Both the position numbers and the translations under genes were made by a program. DNA of 64,000 nucleotides from positions 766,951 through 830,950 of the forward strand of contig JACOST010000028.1 in NCBI GenBank assembly GCA_016178705.1, given 5' to 3'. The notes beneath the pieces were generated by a model. The model had not been told where the DNA came from. It saw nothing but the letters and a program-made list of their open reading frames with translations, and did no database searches. Source of the stretch: Deltaproteobacteria bacterium. GTDB lineage: Bacteria > Desulfobacterota > Binatia > HRBIN30 > JACQVA1. This document shows positions 42,807 through 52,061 of the stretch, in pieces (within the stretch, counting starts at the first letter, position 1; each line of letters starts with the position of its first letter).

Positions 42807-45800
42807 ATGCGCTGCGCAGCGTGCAACCACGAGAACCGTGACACGGCGAAGTTCTGCCTCGGCTGCGGACAGCCCCTGGCGCTGCGCTGCACCAGTTGTC
42901 AGGCCGAGCTGCCGCCCGGCGCGCGCTTCTGTGACGAGTGCGGCGCTCCCGCAGCTTCAGACGACAAGCCAAAAGCTCAAAGCCAACCCCTGACCCCCAA
43001 CCCCTCTTCTTACACGCCCAAACATCTTGCCACCAAGATCCTAACCTCACGCGGCGCGCTCGAAGGCGAGCGCAAGCAAGTGACGGTGTTGTTTCTCGAT
43101 GTCGTCGGCTCGACGCCGTTGGCGGAGCGCATCGGTCCCGAGGAGATGCACGGCATCATGGACCGTTGCTTTCGTCTGCTCGCGGAGGAAGTACACCGTT
43201 ACGAGGGGACCATCAATCAGTTCACGGGCGATGGCATCATGGCGCTGTTCGGCGCCCCGATCGCACACGAAGACGCGCCCGAGCGCGCGGTGCGCGCCGC
43301 GCTCGGCATGCAAGCCGCGCTGCGTCGCTACGGCGATGAGCTGGAGCGCGAGCGCGGCATCGATTTCCGCATGCGCATCGGTATCAACACCGGACCGGTC
43401 GTCGTCGGCAAGATCGGCGACGATTTGCGCATGGACTACACCGCGATCGGCGATACGACGAACCTGGCGGCGCGACTGCAAACCGCGGCGGCGCCGGGCA
43501 CGATTCTCATCAGCGATCACACCGCCAAATCCGTCGCCGGTCGCTTTCTCACTCGTCCCATGGGCGCGCTACAGCTCAAGGGCAAATCGCTGCCCGTGCA
43601 AGCGCACGAGGTCGTCCGCACTCTGCCGCGCGCCCCGCTGGTAGCGCCGTCGGAACACGGTCTGACGCCGCTCGTGGGACGCAGCGCCGAGATCACCGCG
43701 CTGGAGACGGTGTTCGCCCACGTTCGTGCGGGTCGTGGACAGATCGCGTTCGTCGTCGGCGAAGCGGGCATCGGCAAGTCGCGCCTGATCTACGAGTTCC
43801 GTCGCCGGATCAGCGATCAGGAATATACCTGGCTGCAGGGCCGCTGCATTTCGTTCGGTCGCGGCATTCCGTTTCTCCCAATTGTCGACGCGCTCAAGAA
43901 CAGCTTCGCCATCGAAGAAGCCGACGACGATGCGACCATCATCGAGAAGGTCCGCGCCGGCATCGCGACGCTGGGTGCGACTGTGGCGAGCGCCGAGCCG
44001 TATCTCCGCGCGTTGCTCGCGGTCGATCCCGGTGACCCGGCGATCGCGCAGATGGACGCCGGAGCGCGGCGCTTCGCCACCTTCGAAGCGCTCAAGCAAC
44101 TCATGCTCGCCACCGCGGCGCGTCAGCCGCTGGTCTTGTTGATCGAGGATCTCCATTGGCTCGATCCCGCGTCCGAAGAATTTCTGACCTACATCCTCGA
44201 TGCGATGGCGGGCGCACGCGTGCTGCTGCTGTGTACGTATCGACCCGGTTACCGTCCAGCGTTGGGTGAGCGCAGCTTCATCACGCGCGTGGCCCTACAA
44301 CCGCTGACGCCCGATCAGACCGCGACGATGGCGGCGGTGATGCTGGAGGCGCGCGAGTTTCCCTCGGAACTGCGCTCCCTCATCATCGCCAAGGCCGAAG
44401 GGAACCCGTTTTTCATCGAAGAGGTCACCAAGTCGCTGGTGGAGATCGGCGCGCTCCGGCGGAGCGCAGACGGCTACGTGCTCGGCCGCCCGGTGTCGGA
44501 GATCCTGATTCCCGACCGCATTCAGGACGTCATCATGGCGCGCATCGATCGGCTCGGCGACGACGCCAAGCGGGCGATTCAAATCGCGTCGGTCATCGGG
44601 CGCGAGTTCGCCATCCGGCTCCTGCAGCGGGCCAGCGAGCTGGGCGAGAACCTCAATCCGCTGGTCGGTGAGCTGCGCGCGCTCGAACTGATCTACGAAA
44701 AGGCCGGCGTCCCCGAACTGGCGTACATGTTCAAGCACGCGCTGACGCACGACGTGGCGTACGAGAGCCTGCTGATGCAGCGCCGCAAGCGGTTGCATCG
44801 CACGATCGGGCTGGCCGTCGAAGAACTCTATGCCGACCGTCTCGCCGAATACTGGGAAACGCTGGCGCACCATTTCTATCGTGCAGAGGACTGGCCGCGC
44901 GCCTTCGCGTACCTGGTCAAGGCCGGCGACAAAGCGCGCGCGGCGTTCGCCAACCGCGAAGCGGTGCATTTCTACAGTCAGGCGCTCGACGCCGCCGGCC
45001 ATCAGGCAATCGACACGCGCCAACGCGCGGCGGTCCATGAGGGCAAGGGCCTTGCGCATTTCTGTCTGAGCGAATTTACCGAGGCGATCGACAACTTGCG
45101 GCACGCGCTCGAGCTGGTCGAGGACCCCGTCGACCGGGCCGAGATCAATGCAGAGCTGGCGGAAGCCTTGTTATGGGCACACGAGCTTGACGCCGCGCTC
45201 GTAGCTGCAGACACCGCAATCGCGCTCGCCGAACCCGCCGGCGCGATCGTGGTGGCGGCGAACGCCACGTTTGTGCGCGGGTTCGTCCATATGCTGCGTG
45301 CCCAGTTGACGGAGTCCGCGGCGTGCTTCAGCACCGTCGAACGCATGTCACAGCAAGCCGGGCAACGCGCGCTCGGCGGCCGCGTCCGGCTCAATGTTGC
45401 CTTACAAGCGAACTGGCGTGGCGACTACCGTGAGGCGGTTGCAGACTGCGAGCGCGCGTTGGTCGAATTCAAAGATGCGAACGAGTTGTTGCATCTGCTT
45501 GAAGGCTACAGTCAGTTCGGCATCATGCTCGGTGGCGCCGGTGACTACGCGCGCATGCTGCCCAACCTTGCGAACGGCATCGCCCTCGCCGAGTCCATCG
45601 GTGACAAGGTCTGGCGCGCGCGCATGTGGAACACGCGCGGCTGGGTGCTGACCGAGATCGGACACTACGACGCAGCCGAGGAAGCCAACCGTCGCTGCAT
45701 CGAGATCGCACAGCAGCTCGGGGCGCTGCGGATTGCGTCCGAGTTGATCGGCAACGCGGAAGCGAACCTGGCGGACGTCGCGCTCGCGCGCGGCGATCTC

Positions 45801-46304
45801 ATCGGCAGCGAGCCGCATCTCGCTGCGGTCGGCGCGATCTTGAGCGACCGCCGCAACGAGTGGATGACCTGGCGCTACGGCATGCATTTCCATGCGAGCG
45901 CCGCCGAGTTAGCGCTCGCCCGAAGCGATCTCGACCGGGCGCGCCAGCACATCGAGGCTTGCTTGGCGACCGCGCAGCGAACCAAGTCGCACAGGTATAT
46001 CGTGCGGGCGACTCGGCTGCTGGCCGCGTGCCACATCTCCGCCGGCAATGTCGTAGAGGCGGAACGCGTGCTCGGCGAGGTGGTGCGCGCTGCGCGCGCG
46101 CTGGCGAATCCCCCGCAGCTCTGGCACGCGCTGCTCGCTCAGGGCCGTGCGTTGCACAGCCTGGGCCGCCACGATGACGCCGCGGCCGTGTGGCGCGAAG
46201 CGCTCACGTTGGTGGCGGCCGTCGAGCAAACCCTGCCGGCGGAATTACAAACGACGCTGCGCGGCTCAGCGTTGGTAACGACGCTGGGAGAGCTGACGTT
46301 GTGA
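42807..46304 (+). CDS. Multidomain class III adenylate/guanylate cyclase with zinc ribbons, AAA ATPase and TPR-like repeats
   Basis: The roughly 1165-residue protein starts with two zinc ribbons (CAACNHEN...CLGCG and CTSCQAEL...CDECG). A linker follows, then a class III cyclase domain with metal Asp residues in VTVLFLDVVGSTPLAERIG and FTGDGIMALFG and the AIGDTTNLAARL motif; the usual Lys of the purine-recognising K-x-x-GDG pattern is Gln here. Next is an AAA/STAND-type ATPase with VVGEAGIGKSRLIYEF and a VLLIEDLHWLDPASEEF Walker B, then about 550 residues of helical TPR-like repeats. This is a signalling ATPase-cyclase that integrates a stimulus and may make a cyclic nucleotide. ATG 42807 is chosen for GGAAGAG upstream; 42777 is an alternative. 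Confidence 0.9.
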   Translation: MRCAACNHENRDTAKFCLGCGQPLALRCTSCQAELPPGARFCDECGAPAASDDKPKAQSQPLTPNPSSYTPKHLATKILTSRGALEGERKQVTVLFLDVVGSTPLAERIGPEEMHGIMDRCFRLLAEEVHRYEGTINQFTGDGIMALFGAPIAHEDAPERAVRAALGMQAALRRYGDELERERGIDFRMRIGINTGPVVVGKIGDDLRMDYTAIGDTTNLAARLQTAAAPGTILISDHTAKSVAGRFLTRPMGALQLKGKSLPVQAHEVVRTLPRAPLVAPSEHGLTPLVGRSAEITALETVFAHVRAGRGQIAFVVGEAGIGKSRLIYEFRRRISDQEYTWLQGRCISFGRGIPFLPIVDALKNSFAIEEADDDATIIEKVRAGIATLGATVASAEPYLRALLAVDPGDPAIAQMDAGARRFATFEALKQLMLATAARQPLVLLIEDLHWLDPASEEFLTYILDAMAGARVLLLCTYRPGYRPALGERSFITRVALQPLTPDQTATMAAVMLEAREFPSELRSLIIAKAEGNPFFIEEVTKSLVEIGALRRSADGYVLGRPVSEILIPDRIQDVIMARIDRLGDDAKRAIQIASVIGREFAIRLLQRASELGENLNPLVGELRALELIYEKAGVPELAYMFKHALTHDVAYESLLMQRRKRLHRTIGLAVEELYADRLAEYWETLAHHFYRAEDWPRAFAYLVKAGDKARAAFANREAVHFYSQALDAAGHQAIDTRQRAAVHEGKGLAHFCLSEFTEAIDNLRHALELVEDPVDRAEINAELAEALLWAHELDAALVAADTAIALAEPAGAIVVAANATFVRGFVHMLRAQLTESAACFSTVERMSQQAGQRALGGRVRLNVALQANWRGDYREAVADCERALVEFKDANELLHLLEGYSQFGIMLGGAGDYARMLPNLANGIALAESIGDKVWRARMWNTRGWVLTEIGHYDAAEEANRRCIEIAQQLGALRIASELIGNAEANLADVALARGDLIGSEPHLAAVGAILSDRRNEWMTWRYGMHFHASAAELALARSDLDRARQHIEACLATAQRTKSHRYIVRATRLLAACHISAGNVVEAERVLGEVVRAARALANPPQLWHALLAQGRALHSLGRHDDAAAVWREALTLVAAVEQTLPAELQTTLRGSALVTTLGELTL
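42965..43007. repeat. Heptamer-type array inside the cyclase linker
   Basis: The sequence between the zinc ribbons and the catalytic domain reads in 7-bp steps AAGCCAA, AAGCTCA, AAGCCAA, CCCCTGA, CCCCCAA, CCCCTCT. It encodes a Pro/Gln-rich linker (KAQSQPLTPNPSS). The same 7-bp period appears in the non-coding arrays elsewhere, so a repeat seems to have been accommodated inside a coding region. Confidence 0.55.
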
Positions 46305-46345
46305 ATCGCCGGCACCTTGGTTGAAGTCCTGCCCCTTCATCAGAG

Positions 46346-46377
46346 AGTCCGTGCTATCCGTTGAATCCGTTGTAAAC
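46346..46377. repeat. Second copy of the AATCCGTTG 9-bp repeat
   Basis: AGTCCGTGC, TATCCGTTG, AATCCGTTG then TAAA matches the 1804-1873 block, including the TGTAAA tail. It lies in the 89-base gap before the DUF2804 gene. Confidence 0.55.
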
Positions 46378-46393
46378 CTGTACTTCCACGAAC

Positions 46394-47473
46394 ATGGCCA
46401 CGCACCTTCCTGACCATTTGCCGATTGTCGCGCACCGCATGGCCCGCGGCGACTATCGCTCGTGCTACGACGAGCGCGAGATTACCTCGGCCGTTGATCT
46501 GTGCGACGAACGCGGCCGGCTGAATCCTGCCGCCATCGGTTGGTCGCGTCAGCCGCTGGTGCGCGCGAATCTCAATGGCCACTGGCCACGCAAGAAGCGG
46601 TGGAATTTTTGGAATTGGATCAGTCCGCGCTTCGTGTTCTCAGTCACACTCGCCGACATCGACTACGCCGCCTTCTGCCAGGTGACGTTCACCGACTTCG
46701 AAACCAAGCAATCACTCGCCGGCACGGCGCTCGCCCGACCGCACTCGTTCCCGATGCCCGAACACGTCGACCGCGCGATCACGTTTCGCGGCGGTGGGAT
46801 GGAATATGCGAACGGTCCCACGGATGGCGGCCTCAAGGTCGACTTCACCGGCCAGGCGAAGTCGGGCGAGTCAATCGTGGCCGACTTCGTTGTGCACCGA
46901 CCCGCGGGGCATGAGACGCTCAACATCGTCGTGCCGTGGAGTGCGACGCGCTTTCAGCTCAACTCGAAGTCGAACACGATGCCATGTGAGGGAATCGTCA
47001 CCGTTGCGGGGCGCCGCTACGTCATGGATCCCGCCGAATGCCATGCCGTGCAGGACTTCGGCCGCGGGGTGTGGCCATACCGCTCGTTTTGGAACTGGGG
47101 CGTATCCACCGGCGTGCAGGACGGCATCCGCATCGGTGTAAACGTCGGTGCGAAGTGGACCACCGGCACCGGCGACAACGAGAACGGCCTGTGCATCAAC
47201 GGCCGGCTCTACAAGATTATGGAGGACCTGCACTGGCAGTATGACCGGCGCGATTGGAAGCAGCCGTGGCGCGTGCGCGCCGAACACACCAGGATGGTCG
47301 ATCTAACGCTGCAGCCGATCGTCGCCCACCAGCCCATGCTGAACGTCGGCGTGCTGCGTTCCGGCGGAGTGTGCGCGTTCGGTCGCTGGCAGGGCACGAT
47401 TCGTTTCGATGGCAACGAGGTGCGTGTCCGCGATCTGATCGGCTGGGCGGAGGAGTTCGAGCATCGTTGGTGA
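46394..47473 (+). CDS. DUF2804 family protein
   Basis: The 359-residue protein matches DUF2804. Conserved aromatic runs RKKRWNFWNWISPRFVFSVTLAD, YAAFCQVTFTDFETKQ, HRPAGHETLNIVVPWS, a catalytic-looking DPAECHAVQDFGRGVWPYRSFWNWG and NENGLCINGRLYKI are all present. The family is widespread in high-GC bacteria and fungi, has a lipocalin-like beta fold, and no established function. It has no signal peptide. It lies between two cyclase genes but shows no sign of co-regulation. A repeat unit occupies the gap upstream. Confidence 0.85.
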   Translation: MATHLPDHLPIVAHRMARGDYRSCYDEREITSAVDLCDERGRLNPAAIGWSRQPLVRANLNGHWPRKKRWNFWNWISPRFVFSVTLADIDYAAFCQVTFTDFETKQSLAGTALARPHSFPMPEHVDRAITFRGGGMEYANGPTDGGLKVDFTGQAKSGESIVADFVVHRPAGHETLNIVVPWSATRFQLNSKSNTMPCEGIVTVAGRRYVMDPAECHAVQDFGRGVWPYRSFWNWGVSTGVQDGIRIGVNVGAKWTTGTGDNENGLCINGRLYKIMEDLHWQYDRRDWKQPWRVRAEHTRMVDLTLQPIVAHQPMLNVGVLRSGGVCAFGRWQGTIRFDGNEVRVRDLIGWAEEFEHRW

Positions 47474-47538
47474 TCGCGGGTAGTCGCGTCGGCCCACGCT
47501 TCCGCCCGCGTGGGGTTTTGGCGTAGAGTGCCGCCGCC

Positions 47539-48870
47539 ATGGAACCCGAGATTCGCTACGTCCGCAGCGCCGATGGGACCAGCATCGCCACGTGGAAGTT
47601 CGGAGCCGGATCGCCGCTGGTCGTGCCGATGCTGCCGCTGGCGCCCCTGCAATTGCACTGGTGCATTCCGGAAGTACGGCGCGGGTTCGAGCTGCTCGCG
47701 CAGCAACGCACGGTGGTGATGTATGATTCACGTGGTTGCGGGCTATCCGACCGAGCGGCAACCGACTTCTCGCTTGCCGCGATGGTGTTTGACCTCGAGG
47801 CCGTCGCGCGCGGCCACGCACTCGACCGCATCGATCTGCTGGCGCGCGGTCCTATGGGAGCGATCGCCATTACCTATGCGGCGCAACCGGACCGCGTGCG
47901 GCGCTTGGTTCTCGTCAATGGCGTCGCGCGTGGCAAGGACTTCAGAATGAACGCGGAGCGGCGAGCGCTCGGCCAACTCATCGCCGTCAATTTTGAGCTG
48001 TACTGCCAGACGCTCGCCCTGGTTGATTTCGGCTGGACTGAGACGGCCCGGCTGGTGGCGGCGGAGTCTGCGAAGGGGTGTAACACGGAGATCTTGACGA
48101 GGTGGTGGACCGCCCAGCGCGAATGGGACGCGTCCATGCGGTTTCCGGAGGTCCGCTGCCCAACCCGGATCATGCACCAGCCTTCTCCGAGCGGCGGTGT
48201 TGGTCTCGATGCGATGCGCAAGATGGCGGCGATGATGCCGGACGCTCGGCTCAGCATCCGCGCGAGACCCGGGCCGATCCTGTTCGTAGAGGATCCGGAA
48301 GCCGTGGCTCAAGAGATCCTCGATTTCCTCGATGAGGATCAGCGTCCTGGCACCGTCGCATCGTTGCCCTCCGGCATCGCGATCATCCTGTTCGCTGATA
48401 TCGTCGATTCGACGGGGCTGACGGAGTCGCTTGGCGACGCGGCATTCCGCGCCAAGGCGCGTGAGTTGGACGACGCGATGCGTGCGGCCATTCGCACCTG
48501 CGGCGGCACGCCGGTCGATGGCAAGCTCGTCGGTGACGGCGTGCTGGCCGTCTTCTCGTCGGCGTCGCAAGCGATCGATGCGGCACTGCGCTGTGGCGCA
48601 GCCGGCGACGGAGTCGGGCTGAAACTGCATCTCGGCATCCACGCCGGCGATGTCATCCGCGAAGACAACAACGTGTACGGCGGCGCCGTGAACATCGCCG
48701 CGCGCATCAGCGCGCTTTCGGCTCCCGGCGAAGTGTTGGTATCCGACACCGTGCGCAACCTGGCGCGCACGTCCGTCACCGCCACCTTCGCAGATCGTGG
48801 CGAGCAGACGCTCAAGGGCGTGAGCGAACCGGTGCACCTGTTCGCTATCGCTCCGAGTTTGCGGCAATAG
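47539..48870 (+). CDS. Alpha/beta-hydrolase-like - class III cyclase fusion
   Basis: The 443-residue protein has an N-terminal alpha/beta-hydrolase-like domain (about residues 1-270) and a C-terminal class III cyclase (about 285-435). The cyclase part has metal Asp residues in ILFADIVDSTGLTESLG and LVGDGVLAVF with the Lys in DGKLVGDG, plus GGAVNIAARI, so it can be active. The hydrolase part keeps YDSRGCGLSDRA, but the nucleophile elbow reads LARGPMGAIAI where GxSxG is expected, so the Ser is lost. This suggests a ligand sensor instead of an enzyme. It may make cAMP in response to a small hydrophobic ligand, which is inference. A second fusion of this type starts at 52171. Confidence 0.88.
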   Translation: MEPEIRYVRSADGTSIATWKFGAGSPLVVPMLPLAPLQLHWCIPEVRRGFELLAQQRTVVMYDSRGCGLSDRAATDFSLAAMVFDLEAVARGHALDRIDLLARGPMGAIAITYAAQPDRVRRLVLVNGVARGKDFRMNAERRALGQLIAVNFELYCQTLALVDFGWTETARLVAAESAKGCNTEILTRWWTAQREWDASMRFPEVRCPTRIMHQPSPSGGVGLDAMRKMAAMMPDARLSIRARPGPILFVEDPEAVAQEILDFLDEDQRPGTVASLPSGIAIILFADIVDSTGLTESLGDAAFRAKARELDDAMRAAIRTCGGTPVDGKLVGDGVLAVFSSASQAIDAALRCGAAGDGVGLKLHLGIHAGDVIREDNNVYGGAVNIAARISALSAPGEVLVSDTVRNLARTSVTATFADRGEQTLKGVSEPVHLFAIAPSLRQ

Positions 48871-48922
48871 CGGTCCAGGGCGCCTGGCTTGCGCGGCGCG
48901 CATGTTATGGGGCACCATCGTC

Positions 48923-49135
48923 ATGATGACAACCAACCGCGACTACGATCGGCTGCGTCGCCATCTCGCGGCGATGGACCCGCTCTTGGTCGAAGCCGCG
49001 GACGAAGTCGATCCCGCGCTGATCCAGTGGGCGCTCTCCCTGACACCATGGGAGCGCCTGTGCGCGAGCGCCGATGCGCTTCGTTTCCTTTCAGGCTTCC
49101 ATCGTGGCACATCCCGACCATCCCAAGTCCGCTGA
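48923..49135 (+). CDS. Small protein upstream of nucleotidyltransferase, 70 aa
   Basis: The 70-residue product (MMTTNRDYDRLRRHLAAMDPLLVEAAD, then DPALIQWALSLTPWERLCASADAL) is helical and basic at the start. Such small proteins often precede nucleotidyltransferase-like genes and may act as the partner or antitoxin of the pair. It overlaps the start of the downstream nucleotidyltransferase by about 60 bases. Start ATG is 48923 or 48926. The pair looks accessory; confidence in function is low. Confidence 0.5.
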   Translation: MMTTNRDYDRLRRHLAAMDPLLVEAADEVDPALIQWALSLTPWERLCASADALRFLSGFHRGTSRPSQVR

Positions 49136-49602
49136 CCTCGCCGGCTTGATCGACGCCCTCTTGGCCGGCGCGATTGAATTCATCGTCGTGGGAGGCGCGA
49201 GCGCGGTGCTACACGGGGCGCTGGCGATGACGCAAGACCTCGACATCGTGTACCGCATGACGCCGGAGAACTTCGCACGGCTGACCACGGTACTGGATCG
49301 GCTCCAGGCATACGTGCGCGAGCTAGGCCAGCGGCGTCTCCGACCCGACGCCTCTCACCTGGCGAGCGGCGGACAGATCAATCTTCTCACCACACTCGGC
49401 CCGTTGGACCTCCTCGGACGGTTGCACGACGGCCGCGGGTACGATGACCTCGTCCCCCATTCAGAAGTGCTCAGCGACGCGGCAGGTGCGAGTCATCGAT
49501 CTGCCGACACTGATCGAAATCAAATCCAGCGCCGGGCGCGCGAAGGATCGGCTCGTCATCCCGATGCTTCTCGCGCTGCTCCGCGAACGCGAGCACTCGT
49601 AA
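49074..49602 (+). pseudogene. Nucleotidyltransferase-like gene with a frameshift
   Basis: The first part encodes the nucleotidyltransferase fold: FIVVGGASAVLHGALAMTQDLDIVYRM, with the GG...DxD nucleotidyl motif, and a later GPLDLLGRLHDGRGYDDLVP. After a run of five C residues at 49454-49458 the frame shifts. The expected C-terminus (VRVIDLPTLIEIKSSAGRAKDRLVIPMLLALL) is in another frame and stops at 49602. Removing one C restores a continuous frame. It is either a decaying gene or a sequencing error in a homopolymer. It pairs with the small upstream gene in a toxin-antitoxin-like arrangement. Confidence 0.65.
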
Positions 49603-49658
49603 ATGGGAGCACCGCTCCGCCCTCAAGAGGTGTGTGCGCCCCGGCGCGACTTGGACCT

Positions 49659-49687
49659 AGAGTGGTGGAGCAGTGCTCCACCGCTCT
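49659..49687. terminator. Symmetric hairpin between convergent genes
   Basis: AGAGTGGTGGAGCA - G - TGCTCCACCGCTCT has 14-bp arms with one mismatch and overlaps the last bases of the leftward sulfatase gene. No T-run is present on either side, so this is a candidate bidirectional or Rho-assisted terminator, or simply an mRNA end hairpin. Confidence 0.4.
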
Positions 49688-51959
49688 ACTGCGTCGCTAA
49701 GCGAGCCCGATCTTCCCGCGCTGGATCGCGATACGCCTTGCCGGTGACTTCCACGACGACGTGGTCGAGCACGCCGGGCGTGATCGCGGCTGTGCCGCGC
49801 AGCGCCGGAGCGATCGGTGTCATGCGCTGGTAGCCGACGGCGAACGGATCCACGCCGTAGCTGATCGGGGTGGTGTGGGGAATGTGGCCGCGGCCGACGG
49901 GGACGTCGCCGTACCACAACTCCAAATCGCCGGCGAAGCGGCCGGTGGGCGTGAACGTGGCGCGCGCCAGCACGTCGCCGACAGGCAACTCCACGCTGGC
50001 GGAGATGGTGGTGAGCTGGGCGCCGAGCAAGTTGTTGACGTAGTGCAGCCGCCGGCCGGCGAGATACAGCGCGTAGCCGCCGCAGTGTCCGCCGTGGCCG
50101 ATGATGACGCCATCGCAGTCGCCCTGCGCCGGCACTCGCAGTGACGCGAAGAGCTGGAACGGGCGGTTGCGCAGATTGGGCGCCATCGTCTCCGGAATCG
50201 ACGAGATGCCGGGGAAGAACGTGTAGCGCTCGCGCCGGAAGCGCGTGTCGCCGAAGCGGCCAGGCTGGTTGTTGAGCGGCAGCACCTGATTGCGCTCCGC
50301 TTCCTTCCACCACAGCGCTTGCAGCTCGGCGAGCTTGTCCGGATGTTGCGCGGCCACGTCGTGACACTCCGAGAAGTCCTCGGCGACGTGGTACAGCTCC
50401 CAGATGTCGTCGTCGAAACTGCGGGTGGCGTCGCTGCCGTCGTAGGCCATCATCGCCGGCGGATGGAACACCACCGCCTTCCATCCATCGTGGTAGAGCG
50501 CGCGCGAGCCGAGCATCTCGTAGTACTGCATCAGATGACGGCTGGGTTCGTCGCCCCCGCTCAGGGTGTGCGCGAAGCTTGTGCCGTCGAACGGCGTCTG
50601 CGCAACCCCCGCGATCTCGCGCGGCGCGGCCATGCCGATGAGTTCGAGCAGCGTGGGGGTGACATCGATGGCGTGGACGTACTGCTGGCGGGTCTCGCCG
50701 GGCCGGCCGAGCCGCGCCGGCCAGTGCACGATGAGCGGATCGCAGACGCCGCCCTCGTGCGTGTCGCGTTTGAAGCGCTTCAACGGCGTGTTGCCCGCCC
50801 ACGCCCAACCCCACGGATAGTGGTTGTTGGCGCGCGGCGTGCCGAGATCGTCGATGCGGCGAAGATTCTCTTCGAGGCTCTCGGGCACGAAGTTGAAGAA
50901 GTACTGCTCGTTGAACGATCCTCGCGGCCCGCCCTCGGCTGACGCCCCGTTGTCGCTCATGATCAGGACGATCGTGTTGTCGAACTCGCCCAAGCGCTCG
51001 ATGAACTCGATCACGCGGCCGACCTGCGCGTCGGTGTGGGTGAGGAAGCCGGCGTAGACTTCCATCATGCGGGCATAGAGCCGGCGCTCGTCCACCGACA
51101 ACGTGTCCCACGCCGGCACCCACGAGGGCCGCGCGGAGAGTTCGGTGCCCGCCGGCAGCAGGCCCGACTTCAATTGCCGCGCGTACACCTGATCGCGCCA
51201 GGCGTCCCAACCCAGATCGAACCGGCCGCGATAGGGTTCGATGAATTGGGCAGGTGCTTGGTGCGGCGCGTGGCAGGCACCCGGCGCGAAGTAGAGCAGG
51301 AACGGCTTGTCGGCGCGATACGCGCGCAAGTCCTTGATGTAGGCAATGGCGCGATCGGCGAGATCTTCGGTGAGATGATAACCGTCGTCGGGCGAACACG
51401 GCGGCAACACCTGATGGTTGTCGTGAATCAGATCGGGGTGGTACTGATCCGTTTCGCCGGCGAGGAATCCGTAGTAGCGCTCGAAGCCCTTGCTGAGCGG
51501 CCAGTGATGCCGCGGTCCGCCGAGCGTCATCTCCGTTGCCGGCGTCAAATGCCACTTCCCCAGCGCGAAGGTGGCGTAGCCGTTGCGCACAAGAATCTCC
51601 GAGAGGAAACCGTTCTCGGCGGGGATAGTGGCATCGTATCCCGGGAAGCCGGAGGAGAACTCGACGATGCGCGCCATGCCGCTGGCGTGGTGGTTGCGCC
51701 CGGTCATCAGACACGCCCGCGTCGGCGAGCACAGTGCCGTGGTGTGGAAGTTCGCGTAGCGCAATCCGCTCGCGGCCAGGCGGTCGAACGTCGGTGTGGC
51801 GATGTCGGCGCCATAGCAGCCGAACTGGGCGTAGCCGACATCGTCGAGCAGCACCATGACGATGTTCGGTGCGCCAGCCGGCGCCTGCTCCTTCGGCGGC
51901 CACGAGGCCCGCGACTCCGCGAACGTTCGCCCCACCACTCCGTCAAACTGTTTGGCCAT
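49686..51959 (-). CDS. Type I arylsulfatase family enzyme
   Basis: The 757-residue protein has sulfatase features: VLLDDVGYAQFGCYGADIATPTFDRLA with metal-binding Asp residues, formylglycine motif CSPTRACLMTGR (Cys near residue 80), GKWHL, a long alpha/beta core and DNGASAEGG with the remaining metal ligands. The mature enzyme would need conversion of that Cys to formylglycine by a sulfatase-maturating enzyme. No signal peptide is seen (MAKQFDGVV), so it may be cytoplasmic or exported another way. It hydrolyses sulfate esters; the size and motif arrangement suit the large arylsulfatase A-like family (PF00884). The start at 51959 has GAGGGGAG upstream; the longer frame is not used. Confidence 0.92.
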   Translation of the reverse strand: MAKQFDGVVGRTFAESRASWPPKEQAPAGAPNIVMVLLDDVGYAQFGCYGADIATPTFDRLAASGLRYANFHTTALCSPTRACLMTGRNHHASGMARIVEFSSGFPGYDATIPAENGFLSEILVRNGYATFALGKWHLTPATEMTLGGPRHHWPLSKGFERYYGFLAGETDQYHPDLIHDNHQVLPPCSPDDGYHLTEDLADRAIAYIKDLRAYRADKPFLLYFAPGACHAPHQAPAQFIEPYRGRFDLGWDAWRDQVYARQLKSGLLPAGTELSARPSWVPAWDTLSVDERRLYARMMEVYAGFLTHTDAQVGRVIEFIERLGEFDNTIVLIMSDNGASAEGGPRGSFNEQYFFNFVPESLEENLRRIDDLGTPRANNHYPWGWAWAGNTPLKRFKRDTHEGGVCDPLIVHWPARLGRPGETRQQYVHAIDVTPTLLELIGMAAPREIAGVAQTPFDGTSFAHTLSGGDEPSRHLMQYYEMLGSRALYHDGWKAVVFHPPAMMAYDGSDATRSFDDDIWELYHVAEDFSECHDVAAQHPDKLAELQALWWKEAERNQVLPLNNQPGRFGDTRFRRERYTFFPGISSIPETMAPNLRNRPFQLFASLRVPAQGDCDGVIIGHGGHCGGYALYLAGRRLHYVNNLLGAQLTTISASVELPVGDVLARATFTPTGRFAGDLELWYGDVPVGRGHIPHTTPISYGVDPFAVGYQRMTPIAPALRGTAAITPGVLDHVVVEVTGKAYRDPAREDRARLATQ

Positions 51960-52061
51960 GATCACTCCCCTCGCGCGGTCGACCGTAGCGAAGCGACCCC
52001 CTACGTGGCAACCGGTAGCCGCGTTGTGTTTGCAGCATGATCGGCAGTAGAGGTAGCCGCG

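Noticed and set aside
47743-48936. 397-codon leftward frame opposite the hydrolase-cyclase fusion
   Set aside because: Shadow frame; the forward frame has cyclase metal-binding motifs.
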